The notes beneath the pieces were generated by a model. That model saw nothing but the letters and a program-made list of their open reading frames with translations. It was not told the DNA's origin and searched no databases. Made by a program: the position numbers and the translations under genes. This document shows, piece after piece, positions 24,489 to 32,285 of a DNA stretch of 33,043 bases (position 1 is its first letter; each line of letters starts with the position of its first letter). The DNA comes from Lachnospiraceae bacterium (GTDB lineage: Bacteria; Bacillota; Clostridia; Lachnospirales; Lachnospiraceae), in assembly GCA_900757195.1 (NCBI GenBank), contig CAAEMZ010000038.1:1-33043 (forward strand). Direction: 5' to 3'.

Positions 24489-24749
24489 ATGAACGAATTA
24501 TATCAGGCGATTGAAAAGAAGATAAAAGAATCCGGGTATCCGAGAGAAATTTCGGGACAGATGGTTTATGAAGATATATGTGAGCAGATTGATGGAAAAG
24601 AGAACGGCGTCTATTTACTCATTTCAAAATTTGAGGCGGATGTTATTTTTGAATATCATATTACGATTATGGATGATGAATTTAACCTGGGCGTATTGAC
24701 AATGCGGACGCCGGAGGGCGAGTTTGTTGTGGATTTTGATAAAGAATAG
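24489..24749 (+). CDS. Small acidic protein of unknown function (86 aa)
   Basis: I do not recognise this protein. It is acidic and soluble, has no Cys-pair metal motif beyond one Cys, and looks like an α/β fold: a helical N-terminus (MNELYQAIEKKIKESG), then several short strands (GVYLLISKF, DVIFEYHITIM, LGVLTMRTP, EFVVDF). A good SD (AAAAAGGAG) precedes ATG 24489, and the reading frame fits tightly between its neighbours. This supports a real gene. It probably lies in one transcript with the VOC protein and the acetyltransferase. Confidence 0.75.
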   Translation: MNELYQAIEKKIKESGYPREISGQMVYEDICEQIDGKENGVYLLISKFEADVIFEYHITIMDDEFNLGVLTMRTPEGEFVVDFDKE

Positions 24750-24765
24750 ATAAGAGGAATTTAAC

Positions 24766-25302
24766 GTGATCAGAAAAGCAAACAGAGAGGATATTGCTTC
24801 TGTGGTGAAAATATACGATGCCATACTGGATGATGAAGAAGCGGGAAACAGACGTATCGGCTGGGTGCGGGGTGTGTATCCGACCTTTCGGACAGCCGAA
24901 GAAGCCTTTGAAAAAGGCACATTATTTGTCTGTGAAGACGATGGAAAAATTGTTGCGGCGGCGAAAATTGACCGGGAACAGGTTCCGGAATATGCGGATT
25001 GTCACTGGGAATATGATGCTCCGGCGGATAAGGTGATGGTACTTCATACGCTGGTCGTCCACCCGGCCTGTTCGCGGCAGGGCTATGGCAGTGAATTTGT
25101 TCATTTTTATGAAAAGTATGGCCTTGAAAACGGCTGTCCGTATTTGAGGATGGACACAAACCGGATAAACAGCGCTGCACGGAAAATGTATACAAGTATG
25201 GGGTATAAAGAAGCGGGTGTGGTGGCCTGCGTGTTTAACGGTATCCCGGACGTACGGCTTGTCTGTTTTGAGAAAAGAAAGGTTCATGGAATCAAATGTT
25301 AA
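24766..25302 (+). CDS. GNAT-family N-acetyltransferase
   Basis: This 178-aa acyltransferase starts at GTG 24766, with AAGAGGAAT just upstream. The opening MIRKANREDIASVVKIYDAIL is typical of GNAT proteins. The acetyl-CoA-binding core is VMVLHTLVVHPACSRQGYGSEFV, with the R/QxxGxG/A loop in SRQGYGS, followed by NSAARKMYTSMGYKEAG. The acceptor substrate is unknown. Its stop codon overlaps the start of the MFS gene by seven bases, suggesting translational coupling. Confidence 0.88.
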   Translation: MIRKANREDIASVVKIYDAILDDEEAGNRRIGWVRGVYPTFRTAEEAFEKGTLFVCEDDGKIVAAAKIDREQVPEYADCHWEYDAPADKVMVLHTLVVHPACSRQGYGSEFVHFYEKYGLENGCPYLRMDTNRINSAARKMYTSMGYKEAGVVACVFNGIPDVRLVCFEKRKVHGIKC

Positions 25303-26525
25303 AAATACAGAAATGGAAATCAAAATTTCTGCTTGTCGCGTTGGGGCAGGCAGTTTCTTTACTGGGGAGCAGCGGAGTTCAGTTCGCCCTGATCTGGTGG
25401 CTGGCGGAACAGACGTCTTCCCCGATGGTGTTGGGCATGTCGGGACTGGTGGCATTTCTGCCCATGACCTTATTCAGCCCGTTGGCCGGAATTGCCGCAG
25501 ACCGTTATAACCGGAAATATATTTCGATTTTTTCGGATATGGCCATGGGGCTGGCAGCGCTTTTATATGCGGCGCTGCTGTTTTTCTTTGAACTTCCTGT
25601 GTGGACGGTTCTCATCATGCTCTGTGTGCGCGGCATAGGAACGACATTCCAGCAGCCGGCGATTCAGTCCATTATTCCACAGCTTGTACCGGCGGATCAG
25701 TTGGTGCGGTCAAACGGCTGGATGCAGCTTATGAATTCGGGATCCTTTTTACTGGGGCCGGTCATCGGCGCCGCACTTTATGCGGCTTTTCCGATGTCAA
25801 TCGTGTTAATGAGTGATGTTATCGGAGCCCTTCTGGCCAGTTTGGCTCTGGCAGCGGTCAAAATTCCGAAGCTGGAAAAAGCGGCGGCGGAAAATGAGCG
25901 TATGCGCCGTCAGTTTCAACAGGGGCTGGAGGTTTTTAAGGCGGACAGAAAGCTGTTTTATGTGGTGATTGCCGAGGCGCTGTGCATGTTTTTTTATGCG
26001 CCGCTGTCAGCCTTTTATCCGCTGATGACCAGTGACTATTTTAAATTGTCCGCCATGCACGGAAGCGCCGTTGAGTTTGCTTTTGCGGCGGGAATGATGG
26101 GATCTTCCCTGCTGTTTTCAAGTGTCATCAAGGTGAACCGGAAAATACGGACTTCATTTATCGGGCTTTTTGGAATCGGAATCATATCGGCTGTCTGCGG
26201 TCTTATACCGCCGGTATTTTCCGGATGGCTTTTCTTTGTGGGCGTATGCGCCGGTCTCGGCGCCTTCGGCAATGTTCATTCGATTCCGCTGGTCGCCTAT
26301 ATGCAGGAAACGATCGCACCGGAAAAAATGGGCCGGGCATTTTCTGTTCTGACGCTGATTTCATCGGTGACTATGCCTGTGGGACTTCTCATTGCCAGTC
26401 CGATCGCAGAAAAAGTCGGAGTAAATTTCTGGTTTTTGGCGGCGGGCGTCTGCATGAGCGTTATCACGGTACTGGTTTTGGTATGTTATGCTGTGAACGA
26501 GAGAAAAAAGAATTCGAAAATTTAA
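25296..26525 (+). CDS. MFS efflux transporter (Mef-like)
   Basis: This 409-aa membrane protein has about 12 hydrophobic segments. It resembles the Mef(A)-type macrolide exporters of the MFS: AVSLLGSSGVQFALIWWLAEQTSS, MVLGMSGLVAFLPMTLFSPLAGIAADRYNRK (motif A-like loop), RGIGTTFQQPA, LVPADQLVRSNGWMQ and MGRAFSVLTLISSVTMPVGLLIASPIAEKVG. This is a family-level match only; many chromosomal homologues do not give macrolide resistance. It starts at ATG 25296 with a weak SD and overlaps the GNAT stop. It is the last gene before a strong terminator. Confidence 0.87.
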   Translation: MLKIQKWKSKFLLVALGQAVSLLGSSGVQFALIWWLAEQTSSPMVLGMSGLVAFLPMTLFSPLAGIAADRYNRKYISIFSDMAMGLAALLYAALLFFFELPVWTVLIMLCVRGIGTTFQQPAIQSIIPQLVPADQLVRSNGWMQLMNSGSFLLGPVIGAALYAAFPMSIVLMSDVIGALLASLALAAVKIPKLEKAAAENERMRRQFQQGLEVFKADRKLFYVVIAEALCMFFYAPLSAFYPLMTSDYFKLSAMHGSAVEFAFAAGMMGSSLLFSSVIKVNRKIRTSFIGLFGIGIISAVCGLIPPVFSGWLFFVGVCAGLGAFGNVHSIPLVAYMQETIAPEKMGRAFSVLTLISSVTMPVGLLIASPIAEKVGVNFWFLAAGVCMSVITVLVLVCYAVNERKKNSKI

Positions 26526-26582
26526 AAATGCCGATATCGATGCAGTTATGCGGATATCCGAAAGAATGGTGACGAAAACAAT

Positions 26583-26615
26583 AAAAATGCCGGTGTAAAA
26601 ACATCGGCATTTTTA
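26583..26615 (+). terminator. Terminator after the MFS gene
   Basis: AAAAATGCCGGTG (26583-26595) pairs with 26602-26614 (one G-U) around a TAAAAA loop, and the right arm itself ends in a T-run. A second left arm is available at 26524-26535, which matches 26603-26614 perfectly. Bases 26616-26766 beyond it are AT-rich, with an inverted repeat TTTCT-TAAG-AGAAA near 26736 and nothing else recognised. Confidence 0.88.
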
Positions 26616-26766
26616 TTAAGAGGGGGATAAAAGCTATAAATTCAATTTTTATTAAGTTTATTTGCTTTGTATGGTTTTATTATAGGCATAAAATGTGTTC
26701 AGAATGTGATTAAAAAATATTCTTTTTATAAAATTTCTTAAGAGAAAATAATAATAGCTCTGAGAG

Positions 26767-26795
26767 TTGCGGGGACATCCAATCTATAGTAAAAT
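26767..26795 (+). promoter_or_regulatory. Promoter of the Rrf2 / HAD / surface-protein genes
   Basis: TTGCGG (26767-26772) and TAAAAT (26790-26795) are separated by 17 bases, 46 bases before the ATG at 26842. A small palindrome AGGAATTCT lies just downstream, at about 26806-26814, where an autoregulator could bind. Confidence 0.6.
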
Positions 26796-26841
26796 AGTAT
26801 GATATAGGAATTCTAAGAAATGTGTAAGGAGCGGTTGTTTT

Positions 26842-27273
26842 ATGAAAGTTTCGACAAAGGGGCGTTATGCACTGCGGACAATGCTCGATCTGGCCATGCA
26901 TGACCGGGGGGCTCTGATTCCTCTGAAAGATATTTCAGCCAGACAGGGAATTACGGTGAAATATCTGGAACAGGTGATGACGCTTCTGAGCAGAGCCGGA
27001 TATGTGCGGAGTGTACGCGGAGCCGGCGGCGGCTACCGCTTATCCAGGGAGCCTTCCGAATATACGGCAGGCGATATTTTAAGAGTTGCAGAGGGAAGTC
27101 TTGCACCGGTGGCCTGTCTGGAGGATTCGGTGAACCAGTGTCCAAGAGCTTCCGAATGTCCGACGCTGGGATTCTGGGAAGGTTTATCGGATGTGGTGAA
27201 TCAATATGTGGACAGCATAACGCTGGAGGATTTAGTCCATCGGGCCGGGGACAGTCATAATTTCTCCATATAA
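26842..27273 (+). CDS. Rrf2/IscR-family transcriptional regulator
   Basis: This 143-aa winged-helix regulator begins MKVSTKGRYALRTMLDLA, the family signature, followed by the HTH (LKDISARQGITVKYLEQVMTLLSRAGYV) and the wing VRGAGGGYRLSR. Three cysteines in the loop, C92, C100 and C106 (CLEDSVNQCPRASEC), match the position of the Fe-S cluster ligands of IscR, so cluster sensing is plausible. No iscS/iscU-like genes follow, so it is not the usual isc context. SD TAAGGAG precedes the ATG. A HAD phosphatase gene starts 31 bases after its stop. Confidence 0.92.
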   Translation: MKVSTKGRYALRTMLDLAMHDRGALIPLKDISARQGITVKYLEQVMTLLSRAGYVRSVRGAGGGYRLSREPSEYTAGDILRVAEGSLAPVACLEDSVNQCPRASECPTLGFWEGLSDVVNQYVDSITLEDLVHRAGDSHNFSI

Positions 27274-27304
27274 TAAAGAAATTCTGCGAAAAGAGGGGAT
27301 TGGA

Positions 27305-28012
27305 ATGAACGGTCAGGAATGGCATAAGAAAACCATCGTTTTATTTGATCTGGACGGCACGCTGACGGATCCGGGAATCGGTATTACGAATTCAGTGATG
27401 TATGCGCTGAAGACCTTTGGCATAGATGTGGAGGACCGGAGCCGGCTGTATAAGTTTATCGGGCCGCCGCTGAGCCAGTCCTTTGAACGGTTTTACGGTT
27501 TCAGCCCGGAGGATGCCAGGGCTGCGGTGGAAGCCTACAGAGTCTATTTCAGTGATAAAGGGATTTTTGAAAATACGGTTTTTGAAGGAATTGAGGCGCT
27601 GCTGAAAACGCTGAAAAGCCAGAACAAGGTGCTGGCACTTGCCACATCCAAACCGGAGGTTTATGCGCTGCGGATTTTGGAACATTTTCACCTGGCAGAG
27701 TATTTTGATCTGGTGTGCGGCAGCCTGCTTGGCGGAGAGCGGACGGATAAGGGGGAAGTGATCGCCTGGGCAATGCATCGGATGACGGCGGAGCAGGGGA
27801 TTGAACATCCGGAAGCGTCGGCAGTGATGGTCGGAGACCGGGAACATGATATGATCGGTGCGAAAAGAAATCACATTCCGGCGATCGGCGTTCTTTTCGG
27901 TTATGGCAGCAGGGAGGAATTGTCCGAGGCCGGCGCATGGGAGCTGGCAGAAACGGTGGATGATCTGTATCTGCATCTGACGGGAGAAGTTTATCAGGGA
28001 GGTGCATTATGA
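27305..28012 (+). CDS. HAD-family phosphatase (phosphoglycolate phosphatase-like)
   Basis: This 235-aa HAD hydrolase has motif I FDLDGTLTD (nucleophile D15, acid/base D17), motif II in LALATSKPE, the motif III Lys near TDKGEV, and motif IV VMVGDREHDMIGA. The helical cap between motifs I and II (IGPPLSQSFERFYGFSPEDA) is of the Gph/PpaX type. The physiological phosphoester is not known. SD AAAAGAGGGG precedes ATG 27305. Its TGA overlaps the next ATG as ATGA (28009-28012), so it is translationally coupled to the surface-protein gene, an unexpected partner. Confidence 0.9.
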   Translation: MNGQEWHKKTIVLFDLDGTLTDPGIGITNSVMYALKTFGIDVEDRSRLYKFIGPPLSQSFERFYGFSPEDARAAVEAYRVYFSDKGIFENTVFEGIEALLKTLKSQNKVLALATSKPEVYALRILEHFHLAEYFDLVCGSLLGGERTDKGEVIAWAMHRMTAEQGIEHPEASAVMVGDREHDMIGAKRNHIPAIGVLFGYGSREELSEAGAWELAETVDDLYLHLTGEVYQGGAL

Positions 28013-30651
28013 AAATGCGACGAAATTGTGTGCGGATTCTGGCCTGCGTGGGCCTCTGCCTTGGATTTATGGGAACGGGGCTTGCAGCAGAGGGAATGGA
28101 TTTTCCGGTGGTTTATGAATCGGAAGAAAATATTGGAAATTCTCAAATCGCTGCATCCATGAACCAGATTGTCTCGGTGTCTGACTGGAAACGCCGGATT
28201 TATCAGGCCGTTTATTCGGTCGATACCTTTGAGGGCGATGTCAGCGCCATCCGGGCTTATGCTGGAGCGAATTTTCATTTCACGGACAGTCAGGGAAATA
28301 TTTTATCCGAGGGGACATATATTGATAAAAGCGGAAATATTTCTGCTGATTTTACCGGGGGCGAAGTCTGCAGAGATGCAAATGGCTGGTATATCCTCTG
28401 GAAATCTCCGGATATGAATGTCTGGCAGGAAAGCCGGGCTTATATTCAGGCGGACAGTGATTTTGAAGGTGGAAATAATCAGACACTCGGCGTCAAAGGA
28501 ATGTCCGGAATTTATCTGAAAGAAAATTCACCGGCGGCAGATGCGCCGTTTAATACCAGTTTGGTGAATGTTGCTGTTGAAGTGGAGGCTCTGGATGTAA
28601 ATCTCCCGGTGATGAAGGGAACCGACACTTCGGATGCGGATTTTCTTCGAAAAGCAGGGGTGAAGCTTTACAGCATTTATGGAGAACTGTCGGAGCTTCC
28701 GTTAAAGGCCCGGTGGTACCGGGTGACGCCGGACGGTGAACAGCCGGTGGGAGAGGTGATGACCGGAATGCCTTACCGGCTTCCGGCGGATGCGGCAAAA
28801 GCGCTGAGCGAACCCGGGGAATATGTGCTTAAGATGTATTATAATGGAGAGGTTTCTGAAAAGGAATCCCTGCTGAACAGCAGCGGCTATGAAAATATTG
28901 TTTCAGAGGATGTTCCGATGGCCCAGGCTTCTTTGAAAAGTGAAACGATCAGCGGACGGATTTATGTAACGGTTCAGTTGGAACAGCGGCCGTATCAGGA
29001 TGGTGAAACGGCTTTCCATAACTTCCGTTTTAAACTCTATCGCTTTGACAGTCCGAATCAGGTGATTACGGACAGCACACCGTATACGGAATATGCGCTG
29101 GGTTTTGAAACGGCCAGCGACGAAGCACGGAAGCAGATTGAAATCGGAGATCTGGAGGAAGGCTGGTATACGCTTGTTCCGGAAATACCGGAGAGCTATT
29201 ATGCGGAAAATGAGGATCAGCGGACCGATAACTGTTACCCTTACGCCCGGACGGGCGGCAGCGCCGGCATTGATTTTCATATCGGAGAGATTATTGATAA
29301 TCAGTACAGTTGGGAAACGATCCGGTACCAGGGACAGGATACACCGGACCCGCTGGGGGATAATTTTTTCAAAGTGAATTATACCTACAGGGAGACCGTA
29401 TATCCGGTGAATTATAAAAATAATCTGCCGGAGGGGGCCGAACTTAAAGGGCAGGAGCCGGCGGATACGGCAAAATATGTGCCGGGAAACAAGGTCAGTG
29501 TCCTTGGCAGCAATGGGATGACTGCCGATGGCTGGCAGTTTGCCGGATGGTCTGCCGAAGCCGGAGACGGTATTTATTCGGAGGGTGAAGAAATATATTC
29601 CGACAGACCTGTACATAATATTTCTGCGGAAAAACAGGCAGTGATGACCGAAGGCGGTCTTACCTTATATGGCCAGTGGATTCCGGTGTATACCGTGACG
29701 TATCACGGTAATACAAGTACCGGCGGCAGTGTTCCGGTGGACGGATCGGGAACGGTGTACCCGGGAGAGAATATCTATTATTCCGGGGATTCGGTGACGG
29801 TTCAGCCGGCCGGAAATCTTGAGAAAACCGATGCGGACGGAACCCGTTATGTCTTTGACGGCTGGTGTCTGAATCAGGATGGATCGGGCAGACGCCTGAA
29901 TTCTGGAGACCGGATTTTGGTTGAAGACGGCGATGTGAATTTATATGCCATGTGGAAGACGGTCAGCGCGGACAGGTATGCGGTGAATTATATCGCAAGT
30001 CTTCCGGAAGGCAGCCGGATGACCGGCGTGCTGCCGAATGACGGGGAAAAATACGAAGCCGGAAGCAATGTCACAGTGCAGAATCAGGGAACGATCGCGC
30101 TGGAACATTACCGGTTTGCCGGATGGTCACTGAAGTCCCGGGAGGATGCTCTGTATCAGCCGGGAGAAGAAATTTACGGAACGAAGGATATCGGAAAGAC
30201 GGTAACGAAAAACGAAGCGGTGATGGTGGAGGAAGGCCTGTATTTTTACAGCCGGTGGATTCCTCTGTATCAGGTCGTTTATCATGCCAACGCCGGAGCG
30301 GTAGAAGGACTTCCGAAGGATGAAAACGAATATGAAGCCAATCAGATGGTCGAAATTCTATCCGGAGAAAAGATGCTTCGGACGGGTTATCAGTTCATGG
30401 GATGGAATACAAAGCGGGACGGCAGCGGCCAGAGCTATGATGCCGGGATGAAGTTTAATATGCTGTCTGAAAATATCGAGCTTTATGCCCAGTGGAAAAA
30501 GCTTCCGGAAACAGAATCAGAATCGGAAAGCGAAAGCTGGGAGGAGACCGACAGGAAAGTGGCATGGCCGCTGATTATTCTGGCGGTGATCGGTGCGGCA
30601 TGCATTATCGCCTATGTGGTCTATCAGTGTCTGAGTCATAAGAAATTCTAA
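28009..30651 (+). CDS. Secreted membrane-anchored surface protein with four InlB-type repeats
   Basis: This 880-aa protein has a Sec signal peptide (about 1-27, ending GLAAEG). A ~430-residue N-terminal region of unknown fold is followed by four InlB-type (Listeria-Bacteroides) repeats at about 464-558, 560-650, 657-752 and 755-831, each ending in a FxGW…LYxxW pattern. Next come a Ser/Glu-rich stretch, one membrane segment (about 851-873) and a short basic tail (CLSHKKF). The repeats form two A-B pairs, indicating duplication of a two-repeat unit. LPETE at 832-836 resembles a sortase motif but lacks the Gly and is too far from the membrane segment. It is probably a cell-surface adhesin or matrix protein; the ligand is unknown. 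Confidence 0.85.
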   Translation: MKMRRNCVRILACVGLCLGFMGTGLAAEGMDFPVVYESEENIGNSQIAASMNQIVSVSDWKRRIYQAVYSVDTFEGDVSAIRAYAGANFHFTDSQGNILSEGTYIDKSGNISADFTGGEVCRDANGWYILWKSPDMNVWQESRAYIQADSDFEGGNNQTLGVKGMSGIYLKENSPAADAPFNTSLVNVAVEVEALDVNLPVMKGTDTSDADFLRKAGVKLYSIYGELSELPLKARWYRVTPDGEQPVGEVMTGMPYRLPADAAKALSEPGEYVLKMYYNGEVSEKESLLNSSGYENIVSEDVPMAQASLKSETISGRIYVTVQLEQRPYQDGETAFHNFRFKLYRFDSPNQVITDSTPYTEYALGFETASDEARKQIEIGDLEEGWYTLVPEIPESYYAENEDQRTDNCYPYARTGGSAGIDFHIGEIIDNQYSWETIRYQGQDTPDPLGDNFFKVNYTYRETVYPVNYKNNLPEGAELKGQEPADTAKYVPGNKVSVLGSNGMTADGWQFAGWSAEAGDGIYSEGEEIYSDRPVHNISAEKQAVMTEGGLTLYGQWIPVYTVTYHGNTSTGGSVPVDGSGTVYPGENIYYSGDSVTVQPAGNLEKTDADGTRYVFDGWCLNQDGSGRRLNSGDRILVEDGDVNLYAMWKTVSADRYAVNYIASLPEGSRMTGVLPNDGEKYEAGSNVTVQNQGTIALEHYRFAGWSLKSREDALYQPGEEIYGTKDIGKTVTKNEAVMVEEGLYFYSRWIPLYQVVYHANAGAVEGLPKDENEYEANQMVEILSGEKMLRTGYQFMGWNTKRDGSGQSYDAGMKFNMLSENIELYAQWKKLPETESESESESWEETDRKVAWPLIILAVIGAACIIAYVVYQCLSHKKF

Positions 30652-30666
30652 ATAAACAGAAGGATA

Positions 30667-30721
30667 AAAACCTCCTGCGCAGAACATACTAGGATAAAAA
30701 TATGTCTACGCAGGAGGTTTT
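30667..30721 (+). terminator. Long-loop hairpin terminator after the surface-protein gene
   Basis: A perfect 13-bp stem AAAACCTCCTGCG (30667-30679) pairs with 30709-30721. Its 29-base loop contains a second small stem (ACATA/TATGT). The right arm ends in TTTT, followed by AGATAATTTTTA. Confidence 0.75.
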
Positions 30722-30741
30722 AGATAATTTTTAGATAAATC

Positions 30742-30770
30742 TTGAATTTTATATTATATGGCTGTATAAT
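30742..30770 (+). promoter_or_regulatory. Promoter of the exopolysaccharide locus
   Basis: TTGAAT (30742-30747) and a consensus TATAAT (30765-30770) are separated by 17 bases. It would give a leader of about 67 bases before the sugar transferase. No terminator or antiterminator-recruiting element is recognised in that leader. Confidence 0.78.
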
Positions 30771-30843
30771 GAAGCAATTGAGGCAACTGTCGAAAGGTAG
30801 AACTTTTGGTAATAATTTAAGAGAATAAAGATACGAGGGGAAA

Positions 30844-32259
30844 ATGTACCAGAAAGAGAAAAAATATTGGCTGAAACACCTGGATTTTATAATTGTGGAT
30901 TTAATTTTGTTCGAACTGGCCTATTTCTTAGCGGTATTTGTGAGAAACAGAGGAAATACTGGAGTTTCAGAAGTAAATTATCGAATGTCTGCGGTTATAG
31001 TGATTATATTTATATTAGTTGCGCTTCTGGCAGAGGGGTATCATGGCATTTTAAGGCGAGGATATTACCGGGAATTTGTTCAGGTGATGAAGCAGGTTCT
31101 TTTAAATATGATAAGTATCAGTACCTATCTCTACATCACTAAAAGCGGTGAAAGCCATTCAAGGCTTGTATGGGTGATGATGGGGCTATTTGGTTTTATA
31201 CTCATATATCTGGTGCATATTATAATGAAAAAACTGATTCAGAAATATAAAGAAAAAAGTACATCCAAAGAAAAGATGGTTGTATTTACGACAAAAGAGT
31301 GTGTGCAGAAAGATCTGAAGCGTCTTCTGAGCTGCAGTTCTTATGAAGACTATGAAGTTGCCGGTGTGGTTGTCATTGACGAAGACCTTCGTGGAAAGAA
31401 AATTGAAGATGTACCTGTTGTGGGTTATCGTGGCGATGCATTGAACTATGTGCAGAAAAATGTCGTTGATGAGGTGTTTTTACACTTTGCAGGTCAGATA
31501 TACCTTCAGGAAAATCTGATGCAGTATTTTCGTAGAATGGGAATTGCTGTACATATTTATGTTTCTGAATATATGCCGGAAACATCAAAATATAAAACGG
31601 TTCAGAATGTCGGTGGATTTACAGTAATATCTAATAGCATTGTTATCGCCAGTCCGATACAGCTTTTTCTGAAACGATGTATGGATATTGCAGGGGGAAT
31701 TGTAGGAACAATACTTACGGGAATTATATTTCTGATTTTTGCACCAATTATTTATATACAGTCTCCGGGACCGATTTTCTTTACACAAATACGAATCGGG
31801 AAAAATGGAAGAAGATTTAAGATCTATAAATTTCGTTCCATGTATATGGATGCAGAAGAGCGAAAAAAAGAGTTGATGGCACAAAATAAGATGAACGGAT
31901 TAATGTTCAAGATGGACAATGATCCGAGAATCATTCCGATTGGCAGATTCATGCGGGCAACAAGCTTAGATGAATTTCCTCAGTTTATCAATGTATTAAA
32001 AGGAAATATGAGTCTTGTCGGAACACGGCCTCCGACAGAGGATGAATATATTCAGTATAAAGATTATCATAAACGCCGGCTGGCGGTAAAACCTGGAATC
32101 ACAGGAATGTGGCAGGTGAGCGGAAGAAGCAACATCACAGACTTTGAGGAAGTGGTAGCACTGGATAGCAAATACATTGAAGATTGGAATATCGGAAAGG
32201 ATATTAAGATACTTTTTAAGACAATTGCGGTTGTGTTTGCGAGAAAAGGATCTGTATAA
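30844..32259 (+). CDS. Exopolysaccharide-initiating sugar-phosphate transferase (polyprenyl glycosylphosphotransferase)
   Basis: This 471-aa membrane enzyme transfers a sugar phosphate from UDP-sugar to undecaprenyl phosphate, the first step of capsule or exopolysaccharide assembly. The N-terminal half has about four membrane segments followed by a Rossmann-like CoA_binding_3 domain (about 145-255). A further hydrophobic segment (GIVGTILTGIIFLIFAPIIYI) leads into the catalytic Bac_transf domain, with GPIFFTQIRIGKNGRRFKIYKFRSMYMDAE, SLDEFPQFINVLKGNMSLVGTRPP and KPGITGMWQVSGR. Length and order match WbaP/CpsE-type enzymes. SD GAGGGG precedes ATG 30844. The sugar specificity cannot be read. Confidence 0.95.
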   Translation: MYQKEKKYWLKHLDFIIVDLILFELAYFLAVFVRNRGNTGVSEVNYRMSAVIVIIFILVALLAEGYHGILRRGYYREFVQVMKQVLLNMISISTYLYITKSGESHSRLVWVMMGLFGFILIYLVHIIMKKLIQKYKEKSTSKEKMVVFTTKECVQKDLKRLLSCSSYEDYEVAGVVVIDEDLRGKKIEDVPVVGYRGDALNYVQKNVVDEVFLHFAGQIYLQENLMQYFRRMGIAVHIYVSEYMPETSKYKTVQNVGGFTVISNSIVIASPIQLFLKRCMDIAGGIVGTILTGIIFLIFAPIIYIQSPGPIFFTQIRIGKNGRRFKIYKFRSMYMDAEERKKELMAQNKMNGLMFKMDNDPRIIPIGRFMRATSLDEFPQFINVLKGNMSLVGTRPPTEDEYIQYKDYHKRRLAVKPGITGMWQVSGRSNITDFEEVVALDSKYIEDWNIGKDIKILFKTIAVVFARKGSV

Positions 32260-32285
32260 AGACATAAAAACACAGGGAGAAAAGC

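Noticed and set aside
25296..26525. Calling the MFS gene a macrolide-resistance gene
   Set aside because: The resemblance to Mef is at family level only, and no mobile-element context or regulatory leader peptide is present.
28903..29616. Minus-strand open frame of 237 codons
   Set aside because: It is antisense to the InlB-type surface protein and shows no domain or SD.
30502..30516. LPETE as a sortase anchor motif
   Set aside because: The Gly is missing, and about 15 polar residues separate it from the membrane segment; sortase signals lie directly before the hydrophobic stretch.
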